From a virus, in IMG/VR virus record IMGVR_UViG_3300037071_004995, positions 1 to 24,911 of that record: a stretch of 24,911 nucleotides of DNA, one strand, 5' to 3'. A program made the translations under genes and the position numbers. Shown here one piece after another: positions 1-6,984 of this stretch. The notes beneath the pieces were generated by a model. It worked only from the letters and a program-made list of their open reading frames with translations, searched no databases and had not been told where the DNA came from. Positions within the stretch are counted from its first letter, which is position 1. Every line of letters starts with the position of its first letter.

Positions 1-336
1 GGGCCAGTTGACCACCTTGGCAGCTTCGCCTGTAGCGCGTAGCCGGATCGTGGTTCCGCTGGCTTCCAGGATACAGGCCCAGGCGGAATCAGTTTCAGTC
101 GAGTGAATCGAGGTGGTAGCACCCACTTGAGCCAGCACCCCAGCCGCATCGGTGAGGAATGTGCCGGCCAGGATGTAACTAGCCGCCTGTGCCAAAGGCA
201 CGTCCACCGCGATGACTTTGGCTTCGACTAGATAAGCCCGACCGGGCCTAGTCTGGAAGTCTGCCAGCGTGGTTACAGTCGCGTCTGTCGTGGTGATGCT
301 CGGCCCCAGCGGTTGCGTTGTATTAAGAGTAGCCAT
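1..336 (-). CDS. Partial phage structural protein (N-terminal 112 residues)
   Basis: The reading frame opens at the ATG at 336 and runs off the left edge with no stop, so only the first 112 residues are visible. GAGAAAGGAAC precedes the start as a good ribosome binding site. The product is rich in Thr, Ala and Val and has no predicted helix-rich stretches. Its segment around residues 60-112 (LAGTFLTDAAGVLAQVG, then DSAWACILEAS, then a closing VVNW) resembles the beta-rich repeats seen in phage decoration, fibre and tail-associated proteins. It lies 31 bases downstream of the probable major capsid gene on the same strand and is probably co-transcribed with it. A virion role is inferred from position and composition; the exact function is unknown. 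Confidence 0.6.
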   Translation of the reverse strand, partial: MATLNTTQPLGPSITTTDATVTTLADFQTRPGRAYLVEAKVIAVDVPLAQAASYILAGTFLTDAAGVLAQVGATTSIHSTETDSAWACILEASGTTIRLRATGEAAKVVNWP

Positions 337-367
337 ATAAAAGTTCCTTTCTCTCTAATTCAGTTGG

Positions 368-1549
368 TTAGCTGCAAGCCGTGACAAGGGCGCAAGACGG
401 GTCACATCGGAGATGGACAAAGGCCACGCCGCGCTCGGGATGAATCGGCATGGAAGCCGCCGCCAGGATACCGCGATGGAAGAGAATATTTCCATCCGGG
501 TTGCAGATCCGGTCCACGATGTTCTTGACCGTGAAATGACCAGTGTAGGTGACAGGATCAAACCGGAAGTTAGGCGCAGGGTTAGTGATCGGCTCAGGGA
601 TCAACTGCTTCATCACCATCGGATCTTTGATCACCGTTTCCTCGTAAGGTGCGCTCTCGTAGGCCGTGTTGATATCTGCCTTCTGGCCCTTGGTCGCCGC
701 AGCCGTCATAAAGGCTGGGACTTCAGTATAGACACCACCCGCGCAGGTAAACCGGCGAGGATATGGGTCGATGATGTGAATAAATCCACGGTAGACCCGG
801 TTATTGGTCAGGATCGGCTTGAGCAATTCGTTTGGTTCAGCCCAGCGTATATCCTGCCGCAGATCGGGGTTGAGCTTGATGAGGTTCTCGCTCGTCTCCC
901 AACTGGTGATCAGGGTGAACACGGGCCGGCCATTATCCCTAGCCATTGCGGACTGGGCAGCGCCGTCTCGGGAGAGCTTGGCCGCATAACGGTCCAGGAT
1001 GCCTTGAGTCAGAATTGAAGTGGGGCAAACAGCGGGGTAAGTCGTGGCGCTGGTGTTGGATTCTGTCGGGGGACAGCCATCTACTACCACCTTGCGCTTA
1101 ACCAACCTGAAATACTCCTGTCGATTATGGATTTCCCATTCCAACTTGGCGTATTCAGCCATGATATCGGAGATGGCGTTTAATTGCTGGGTAAGCGCAA
1201 ACGGAGTGCGCTGATCCTCAGCGCAGAAGTCCGGGCCTTCCAGGGCTCGGCGTTGCAGGTTGAAGTTCCTGGTGGTCGAACCAATCCCGATCTTGGTGAC
1301 AGGGGGCAAACAAGCACCGCCTTCAGCACCGTCTACGGTTAGAACATCAGTCCAAGCGGGGGCGGCTTCAAGTGGGGCTGACCTTTCATAAGTTAAAACG
1401 TTGAGTACGTCACCCATCCCTTTTGGGAAGGTGCCACGGGGCATAAGCTGCACCTGTGGAGATGTGGCAAAATTCCTCTTGTAAATTTCCTCTGCTAGGT
1501 AGCGTCCTGATTCTCTGACAACTATGTCGGTTATCGCCGTACAAGCCAT
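368..1549 (-). CDS. Probable major capsid protein
   Basis: This 393-residue protein is about the usual size for an HK97-fold capsid subunit. It lies downstream of terminase, portal and scaffold on the same strand, which is the classical head-gene order. I see no diagnostic short motif; the call rests on position, length, a mixed alpha/beta composition and lack of enzyme motifs. I chose the ATG at 1549 (MACTAITDIV) over a TTG two codons upstream because AAAAGG lies about seven bases before it. The protein has several cysteines, for example near residues 4, 79 and 108, unusual for a capsid protein and possibly relevant to stability. The spacing from the scaffold gene is abnormal: six unrelated genes intervene. 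An alternative is another abundant head protein. Confidence 0.7.
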   Translation of the reverse strand: MACTAITDIVVRESGRYLAEEIYKRNFATSPQVQLMPRGTFPKGMGDVLNVLTYERSAPLEAAPAWTDVLTVDGAEGGACLPPVTKIGIGSTTRNFNLQRRALEGPDFCAEDQRTPFALTQQLNAISDIMAEYAKLEWEIHNRQEYFRLVKRKVVVDGCPPTESNTSATTYPAVCPTSILTQGILDRYAAKLSRDGAAQSAMARDNGRPVFTLITSWETSENLIKLNPDLRQDIRWAEPNELLKPILTNNRVYRGFIHIIDPYPRRFTCAGGVYTEVPAFMTAAATKGQKADINTAYESAPYEETVIKDPMVMKQLIPEPITNPAPNFRFDPVTYTGHFTVKNIVDRICNPDGNILFHRGILAAASMPIHPERGVAFVHLRCDPSCALVTACS

Positions 1550-1752
1550 AAACAAACCTTTTCATTCTGAATTGGAAAATGAAGAATCCGAGAAACGACT
1601 GCACTAGCAGTGCGTGGATCTTCGTTGGTTTGTCGTGGCCAACCGACTATGGGCCGAGAGGCAAGTGGAAGAAACTGGATGCCCTAAGCTGGGCAAGCGA
1701 TATCCAGCAACTCTTGTTGCCGGAACAGGGATGGACTAGACGGGAGGTAATG
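1550..1752. other. Intergenic leader of the capsid gene
   Basis: About 200 bases carry no convincing gene. Two short perfect inverted repeats are visible: GCACT-agc-AGTGC at 1601-1613, and GTTGG/CCAAC at 1624-1628 and 1639-1643. Neither is followed by a T-run, so they are not obvious terminators. The region sits between the homing endonuclease and the capsid gene and is the natural place for a separate capsid promoter or mRNA-stabilising 5' structure, but I find no convincing -10/-35 pair. Confidence 0.35.
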
Positions 1753-2217
1753 TCAAGAGGAACTAGGAGGAGCAAATTCCCCCCAAACCGCAATCTCTGC
1801 TAATCGTCGAGCAACTTTGGCTCCTTCTAGCGTCTCAAAGTTCCCCACGTGTTTGCCTTGTATGTGAACTTGCCAATTCTGATTTGGCTTGCACCAAACC
1901 ACTCCCTTAACCCCACTGGTATTGTTTCTAAGCATACCGCGATTTCCCTGATTTTGAGAACGGGTACACGGTCGCAAGTTGTGTCTCTGATTATCCAGTC
2001 CATTGCGATTTACATGATCGGCGTGAACGTCATCGGGCAGCTTAAGAATAATTCGGTGCATGAACACTCTTGTCCACTTGCCGTCTATCATCATGGACAT
2101 CCGGGCGTAGTTGGTGTGCTTAAACTTTGCAACCTGCCACTTCCACTGGTTTAGCCATTCAAAATCGGCATCATCAACCATCGCCGAGAAACCTTGTGTG
2201 AGAGAGATCAATTTCAT
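1753..2217 (-). CDS. HNH homing endonuclease with AP2 DNA-binding domain
   Basis: This 154-residue protein has an HNH nuclease core at about residues 50-90: FMHRIILK, then DDVHADHVNRNGLDNQRHNL, with H65, D67, H68 and N80 as metal and catalytic candidates. An AP2-type DNA-binding domain follows at about residues 100-146 (SGVKGVVWCKPNQNWQVHIQ, then a FETLEGAKVARRLAE helix). Length and order match free-standing HNH-AP2 homing endonucleases, which cut intron-less or intron-less-like alleles and spread their own gene. AGGGG lies eight bases before the ATG. It stands alone between the sugar-modification cassette and the capsid gene, with about 200 bases of non-coding sequence on each side, as expected for an inserted mobile gene. 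No intron boundary was recognised in the capsid gene. Confidence 0.85.
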   Translation of the reverse strand: MKLISLTQGFSAMVDDADFEWLNQWKWQVAKFKHTNYARMSMMIDGKWTRVFMHRIILKLPDDVHADHVNRNGLDNQRHNLRPCTRSQNQGNRGMLRNNTSGVKGVVWCKPNQNWQVHIQGKHVGNFETLEGAKVARRLAEIAVWGEFAPPSSS

Positions 2218-2322
2218 CGCTAACCCCTAAGCGCGTCCGTTGAGCTTACAGAGGCAAACACCGCACAGGGATGCGCAGCAAAACCTACACAACGAACGCG
2301 ATTAAGAGCCAGGATCATTAGT

Positions 2323-2344
2323 TTGAGACCTGTAAGAGTCTTAA
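2323..2344. repeat. Small inverted repeat downstream of the methyltransferase cassette
   Basis: TTGAGAC (2323-2329) and GTCTTAA (2338-2344) can pair over seven positions with one wobble and an eight-base loop. There is no T-run on either side, so it is at best a weak terminator or processing site between the last cassette gene and the homing endonuclease. The rest of 2218-2403 shows no gene. Confidence 0.25.
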
Positions 2345-2403
2345 AAGATCAAACCACCTTCCTACTCGTTTTGAAAGTAAAATCCTAGTAAAAGTACCAG
2401 TAC

Positions 2404-2985
2404 CTATAGCTTCTCCACCGCTACCGAGTACCCTTTGTGCAACGCTTTAAGCTGTTCCCGGTACACCTCCATGAAAGCATCAATCGCCATCTTGGGCCGG
2501 TGCCGCTGGATCTGGTCAGTCCCTGGCCATTCATAGTCATCCATAAACATCACCCCACCTTTCTTGAGCAATGGCCATGATAGAACCATGTCAGAGAGGA
2601 CATCGGGAGCCATGTGGGAGCCATCCACGTATACGATGTCCCTCCAGCACTTAAGATTTTTAAGATTCAACCAGGATGCACCTGAGAGCAATTGGATTCT
2701 GTCTTTGTAGGCTTCGGTATTGGATTTGAACCGTATCATTGTGTTCAAGTCTATAACCATATCGAAATGCTTGTGCTCCTGGCTGCCTTCAAAAGTGTCT
2801 ATGCAGGTTATGGTGGATGTGGGATCGGTTAGAATATTCTCAAGTAGCCACAGTGTTCCCCGCCCTTCGAAGCACCCGATCTCCAGCGCGTGGATATCAG
2901 GTTTGCCTTTGAACTTGGCCAAGACTTCGGTGAGCGGACCAATATTCTGACTAAACCAGTCGCACGTAAAAACAGGTTCACTCAT
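2404..2985 (-). CDS. Class I SAM-dependent methyltransferase (Methyltransf_24-like)
   Basis: The product is 193 residues from the ATG at 2985. Motif I is ALEIGCFEGRGT (about residues 33-44), the binding loop for S-adenosylmethionine. An acidic residue follows in CIDTFEG (61-67), then DIVYVDGSHMAPDVLSDM (116-133) and GGVMFMDDYEW (143-153). The VDGxH plus D-D-Y pattern is typical of the Methyltransf_24/CmcI-like group, which often methylates sugars or small molecules. A longer in-frame start at 3102 lies entirely inside the preceding FkbM-like gene and is less likely. The start overlaps that gene's stop by eight bases, so translation is probably coupled. It is the last gene of the five-enzyme cassette. 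The substrate is unknown; a surface or virion glycan is inferred from its neighbours. Confidence 0.8.
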   Translation of the reverse strand: MSEPVFTCDWFSQNIGPLTEVLAKFKGKPDIHALEIGCFEGRGTLWLLENILTDPTSTITCIDTFEGSQEHKHFDMVIDLNTMIRFKSNTEAYKDRIQLLSGASWLNLKNLKCWRDIVYVDGSHMAPDVLSDMVLSWPLLKKGGVMFMDDYEWPGTDQIQRHRPKMAIDAFMEVYREQLKALHKGYSVAVEKL

Positions 2986-3673
2986 TTGGGTTAATGATGA
3001 TATTACAGATCCTATCCGGCAGTTGCTTGAGTTTGGTGAATGTCCAGTCCCCTTCCATTGTGGGGGTGCCGTAGTTGGTGATGGCAGCCCATAACATGGC
3101 ACACTGATCTGGATTGAGAGTGGGGAACCGTTCCACCTGAACTACCGCCTTGGAAGCCTTGAGCCACGAGGTGTACTCGGCCAGGAGCAATCCATCCTCT
3201 CCCTCGCAATCAATCTTCACAAATGACGGCTTCTCGGGAAACGAGTCCAGTCGCACACATTTAACTGTGACTGGTTCGCCTTCTGTCAGGTATCCGCCGT
3301 TAATCTGTCCGCAGTGGTAATGGAATATTCTCTCTTCCCGCCGCACTCCTACGGCATAGGGAATAACCCAGATCGTGGCGAACTGTGGGTTTAGCGTGGA
3401 GTTCTGGAGCAGGATCTCCAGCGAAACGAGGTTTGGCTCAAAGGCCAGCACTTGGCCTGTTGGACCAGCAGTTACGGCGTAGGGCAATGCTGTGTCGCCA
3501 GTGTAGGCTCCGATGTCGATAACGGTGTCTCCGGGTTTTATGAAGTTGGAGATCCAGTCGATGTCCGACTGAGCGAAAACCTTTCGTTGCTCGCTGGGAT
3601 GATGCCAGTTTGCGAACTTGGCCTTACCCCATTTGTCCAAGTCAAACTCTTCTATGGTAGTTTGGTATTTCAT
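2978..3673 (-). CDS. FkbM-family-like methyltransferase
   Basis: This 231-residue protein has the hallmarks of FkbM-type SAM-dependent O-methyltransferases: VIDIGAYTGD at residues 51-60 (SAM-binding loop), LAFEPN at 76-81, and FVKIDCEGED at 151-160, the characteristic KIDxEG strand. Family members usually methylate hydroxyl groups of sugars in polysaccharides, glycolipids or natural products. It lies seven bases downstream of the radical SAM gene and overlaps the next methyltransferase gene by eight bases. There is no obvious Shine-Dalgarno sequence, so it probably depends on read-through coupling. The target is not shown by the sequence; a glycan built by the two glycosyltransferases encoded upstream is the natural inference. 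Confidence 0.85.
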   Translation of the reverse strand: MKYQTTIEEFDLDKWGKAKFANWHHPSEQRKVFAQSDIDWISNFIKPGDTVIDIGAYTGDTALPYAVTAGPTGQVLAFEPNLVSLEILLQNSTLNPQFATIWVIPYAVGVRREERIFHYHCGQINGGYLTEGEPVTVKCVRLDSFPEKPSFVKIDCEGEDGLLLAEYTSWLKASKAVVQVERFPTLNPDQCAMLWAAITNYGTPTMEGDWTFTKLKQLPDRICNIIINPNE

Positions 3674-3680
3674 CCGCGAA

Positions 3681-4514
3681 CTAACTGTGCATATTACAGG
3701 AATTGCAAGGCGTCAGGTTTCTCTTGATGGTGGTTCTGTATTTTCTAGCCAGATCAGCGTTGAACACCTCTAGCAGTGATTGTTTGTTCAGATCCCCGAG
3801 TGCGTACTGAGCGTCTTGATCCAAGCAACACAGTGCCACCTTTCCGCTGGCCAGGATGCACATTCCGTTCTGCCTCGGGCAAATAATATCCAGCCACGGG
3901 CGGTAATCTATGTGGCTCTTTATACTTCCTTTCCAGTTCCATCTCTGGGCCACAAATGCTGCTGTGCCCGGAAAAGTTTCAGCACAGAACTTCAGAAACT
4001 TTAGATCTTCTGCTTGGTTCCCGTTGCCAACTCGAAGGATCACGATCTGTCGGGTAATGGGCAAGGTTCGGTCTGAATTGATCAGCCTGTGAATGCTCTC
4101 AATAGTTTTTGTCCACGGGATCTTGAGTTCAGCTTCGTACTCGGTGGCGCTGGAGTGGTGGAGAGAAAGGTTGATCGTGTAGATGTTCTTCACGGTCCTA
4201 AGTTGTTCTATGTTCCGCTCGGTGAATAGACTGCCGTTGGTGTAGAAAACAATCGAGGTCTTGGGCAGTTTCTCGTTGATCAACCGGCAGAAGTCATAGA
4301 TCCGAGCATCAGCAAAAGGTTCATTGGTCAGGAACGGGCAGATCGTGTTTGGTGGGGCTTGCCAGGTGGCGATCTCGTTAATGATCTGGCTGAACATCTC
4401 CTCGGTCATTCGCACCGATGCGCCTAGCTCACGGCTGGAATGAGGGCAGAAACCGCACGCTGCGTTGCAGAATGCGGAAGTCTCGATTTGGACTAAGGTG
4501 GGGTATTCGGTCAA
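3681..4514 (-). CDS. Radical SAM protein with SPASM/twitch-like C-terminus
   Basis: This 277-residue protein begins with the radical SAM cluster motif, C16-x3-C20-x2-C23 (FCNAACGFCPH), which binds a 4Fe-4S cluster and S-adenosylmethionine. The GGE-like position is replaced by FLTNEPFAD (about residues 61-69). A second cysteine set lies at the C-terminus: CPRQNGMCILASGKVALCC (about residues 212-230), then CNSCNMHS at the very end, as in SPASM/twitch proteins that hold auxiliary clusters. Such enzymes modify peptides, sugars or cofactors. The start is a TTG at 4514 sharing TTGA with the stop of the upstream glycosyltransferase, so translation is coupled. No later start keeps the cysteine motif. 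Sitting between glycosyltransferases and methyltransferases, it may alter a sugar or the glycosylated protein; the substrate is unknown. Confidence 0.85.
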   Translation of the reverse strand: MTEYPTLVQIETSAFCNAACGFCPHSSRELGASVRMTEEMFSQIINEIATWQAPPNTICPFLTNEPFADARIYDFCRLINEKLPKTSIVFYTNGSLFTERNIEQLRTVKNIYTINLSLHHSSATEYEAELKIPWTKTIESIHRLINSDRTLPITRQIVILRVGNGNQAEDLKFLKFCAETFPGTAAFVAQRWNWKGSIKSHIDYRPWLDIICPRQNGMCILASGKVALCCLDQDAQYALGDLNKQSLLEVFNADLARKYRTTIKRNLTPCNSCNMHS

Positions 4515-5212
4515 AGTGGTCTGTTTCCAAGGAAGCGCACCTTCTTTTTATCCAAAGCCCAACTCTCTGGAAGAGGAACGTCTGCCGGTCTAGTGCGGGG
4601 CATATGACCAGATGCAATCTGATTGTAAGCATCTATCTTGGCCCACACTTCCTCGGACGGCTTACTTTTACCATAATGGAAGATGTGCAAGTTGGGCAAG
4701 AGTGTTGAATAGGGCATTTGGAAGGCAGGTTTGTCTGTACACTTGCGGAGGTACTCATGGACTGGCCCAGTGTAGTTGTATCCCATGTTCAACTTGAAAG
4801 CCCTGGCCTGGTAGTCTGGATAGAACGATGGACAGAAATGGTTGAAGTCATCGACAAACTCAAAGCGTGAGAAAATCAAACTCTCCTCTGTCTCCATGTA
4901 CTGACGAAGGGAAACTAAATCATCGGGCAACATGGATTCATCAGCATCGAGCATGAGCAGCCAATCGTACCCTAATCTTTCTGACAATCCTATGAGAGTG
5001 TTGCGGGCATGTGCATAATCCCGTTGCCACGGATAATCATTTGCAAAGTGAAACACTCGTGGCTCATGGACTAGACTCCTTACACCATGTTCCCACTGTG
5101 CATCTGGAGGTGTCAGTATAATCAACCCATCGAAGTGAGAGATTACCGGACGCAGGCATAAGACTAACAGTGACTCAACCGGGCGGGCGATGATTCCAAG
5201 GGCTACTTTCAT
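4511..5212 (-). CDS. GT-A fold glycosyltransferase (GT2-like)
   Basis: This 233-residue protein looks like a family 2-type glycosyltransferase. After an N-terminal strand (MKVALGIIARPVESL) comes a helix ARNTLIGLSERLGYDWLLML (about 69-88) and the metal/nucleotide-sugar motif D89-A-D91 followed by E92. An H-x-F-H-Y-G segment near residues 172-177 could be the later metal-binding histidine region. GT2 enzymes transfer a sugar from a nucleotide donor; there are no membrane segments here, so it is probably cytoplasmic. Its ATG shares ATGA with the stop of the large glycosyltransferase upstream, and its own stop overlaps the TTG start of the radical SAM gene. Short length suggests a compact catalytic domain without an acceptor-specific extension. 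Donor and acceptor are unknown. Confidence 0.8.
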   Translation of the reverse strand: MKVALGIIARPVESLLVLCLRPVISHFDGLIILTPPDAQWEHGVRSLVHEPRVFHFANDYPWQRDYAHARNTLIGLSERLGYDWLLMLDADESMLPDDLVSLRQYMETEESLIFSRFEFVDDFNHFCPSFYPDYQARAFKLNMGYNYTGPVHEYLRKCTDKPAFQMPYSTLLPNLHIFHYGKSKPSEEVWAKIDAYNQIASGHMPRTRPADVPLPESWALDKKKVRFLGNRPL

Positions 5213-6984
5213 ACCGGAAACCCATATTCCTTAAGGATTGAGATCATGGTTTTAGCCGAGTGCTCCAGGGTGAACCGTCGAGCAGACTTGGCTGAGAGGA
5301 GAGATTTTTCTTGGAGTTCCATTCGGTCCTCGTAAGCACGGCGCATCTGACGGGCCATGCTCGCTACTGATGGTTGAGCGTAAACCCCCATGCTTTCGTA
5401 GATGCCCTGTGCCGGGACCAGTTTGAAATCCACCGGGTACCCATTCTCCCAACTGAAGAACTCGGCCACCCCGCCAAAGTTCACTCCGATTACTGGGCGT
5501 CCCATGCACATCGCTTCGTGTTGATGCTTTCCCCATCCTTCCGAAGCAGAGCCAGAAACAAAGACATTGATCGACTTGTACCACTCCACCAACTGCGCTT
5601 GCTCGATGTAAAGTTGCAACACTTCGATGCGGGTATCCCCGTAAGTATCCAGCGGTGGATCTTCAGCAAAGGCTTTGACCTTGAGCCGGACATCGGTTTC
5701 TTTCTGGAAGGCGATCCGAAAAGCTTCCACCACGATGTTAAACCCTTTGCGAATCCCACCCACGGCAGTCTTGGCTGCCGTCCCAAAGATCATCGGGCCG
5801 ATGATATTGTTGGAGGTGACTCCGAACACATCGGGGTCAAACCCAAGAGGACAAATCCTGATCGGAGTATTCACCCCGCAAGAGGAAAATATAGAAGCAT
5901 TCCAAGCGTTTGGCGTAAGGATTACTTTGCACTTGTTCATCACATCCACGGCCTTAGTTCTCCGAGGGTCAACTGTGGAGACAAGGCGAGTACTTTCCCA
6001 CATTGAGAAATAGGCGTGGGACTGTCTTCCAAGAACCAGATTGGCCGGCTGGATCACGCAGGGGAAGATTATAAGATCCCAATCGTGCGGGTTCTGGTGC
6101 TTGCGCATACACCTCTTGATTTGTGGTGGAATGTCGCCGTGGATCTCATTCCAACTGGGCGGGAATATCTCCACGGCATAATCGAGCTTCATTAGCTCCA
6201 TAGCCATCTGGGAAGAGAAAATTCCGTAGCCACTGGAAGCGTCCAGATGGGCGATGATCGGGATCAGCTTTCGATCCTTTGGTTTGGCCTTGAAAATAGT
6301 GGGGATATACCTAGTCCAACTACTAGACTCCTCCAGCCGTTCCACCAAGGTTCCGTCTTTGCAGCGGTGGAATAGAACAGCGTCATCCCGGACCAGCCTG
6401 GAGATGCTTTCCACGGTTGGGAATGAACATCCATCAGTGGTGATCAAGTGCTGGATCAGCGGAGTGTGCTCCATGAACTTCTCCACCTCCTCCCGCATCA
6501 CCACATCAAACGGAGCTACCCGGCAGAGCAGTGCCTTGACGGTGTAGTTGTGAATGTCAGCCGGGTAGATGGCTACTCCATTTAAGTGCCCGTCCCACTC
6601 GGACATGACGCAGCCCAGAAAGGGTTTACCCGATTCTTCCTTAGCCTCGGATAGTGATGTGAGCCAGCCCTTTCTTAACGGAGAGGCGTCCTGTTCCCAC
6701 CAGAGCCATGATTGTTTCTGCTTGGCCAGGTAACGGGCCACTGACTGCCATGCCCAGTTCTGTGGGTGCGGCCAGGCTGGTTCCCCATTCCATTTGTCGT
6801 AGCAGAAAGTTGTAACTTGCCCGAAGTAACCCCGGGCTAACTCGAGTACCTTGGCCGGGTCGTAACTGGTGTCGTAACAAACCACGCAGGAGAAATCCAC
6901 ATGGCCATCCAACTTCTGGCACCAGCGCAGGTTGGCTAAGGCCAGATGCTCATCCTTGGCGCAGACGGGAAGGGCAACGATCAT
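5209..6984 (-). CDS. Two-domain glycosyltransferase (GT-A-like plus GT4/GT-B fusion)
   Basis: This 591-residue protein appears to be two enzymes in one chain. Residues 1-215 resemble a GT-A-type domain: a start like MIVALPVCAKDEHLALANL, and WLWWEQDASPLR at about 93-104, where EQD stands at the DxD position. Residues about 238-591 look like a family 4 GT-B enzyme: AHLDASSGYGIFSSQMA (246-262) as the N-lobe glycine loop, CPLGFD at 378-383, a KTAVGGIRKGF segment (405-415), and the E482-x7-E490 signature in SEGWGKHQHEAMCMGRPVIG. No membrane segments are seen. The gene shares ATGA with the stop of the scaffold candidate and with the start of the next glycosyltransferase. It could build a disaccharide or longer glycan; the acceptor is unknown. 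Confidence 0.85.
   Translation of the reverse strand: MIVALPVCAKDEHLALANLRWCQKLDGHVDFSCVVCYDTSYDPAKVLELARGYFGQVTTFCYDKWNGEPAWPHPQNWAWQSVARYLAKQKQSWLWWEQDASPLRKGWLTSLSEAKEESGKPFLGCVMSEWDGHLNGVAIYPADIHNYTVKALLCRVAPFDVVMREEVEKFMEHTPLIQHLITTDGCSFPTVESISRLVRDDAVLFHRCKDGTLVERLEESSSWTRYIPTIFKAKPKDRKLIPIIAHLDASSGYGIFSSQMAMELMKLDYAVEIFPPSWNEIHGDIPPQIKRCMRKHQNPHDWDLIIFPCVIQPANLVLGRQSHAYFSMWESTRLVSTVDPRRTKAVDVMNKCKVILTPNAWNASIFSSCGVNTPIRICPLGFDPDVFGVTSNNIIGPMIFGTAAKTAVGGIRKGFNIVVEAFRIAFQKETDVRLKVKAFAEDPPLDTYGDTRIEVLQLYIEQAQLVEWYKSINVFVSGSASEGWGKHQHEAMCMGRPVIGVNFGGVAEFFSWENGYPVDFKLVPAQGIYESMGVYAQPSVASMARQMRRAYEDRMELQEKSLLSAKSARRFTLEHSAKTMISILKEYGFPV

Noticed and set aside
413-1018. Plus-strand frame of 201 codons opposite the capsid gene
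   Set aside because: The capsid reading frame covers it entirely, has a ribosome binding site and fits the operon; the plus frame is isolated.
5374-6006. Plus-strand frame of 210 codons opposite the large glycosyltransferase
   Set aside because: The minus strand has clear glycosyltransferase motifs across the same bases; the plus frame has no recognisable features.
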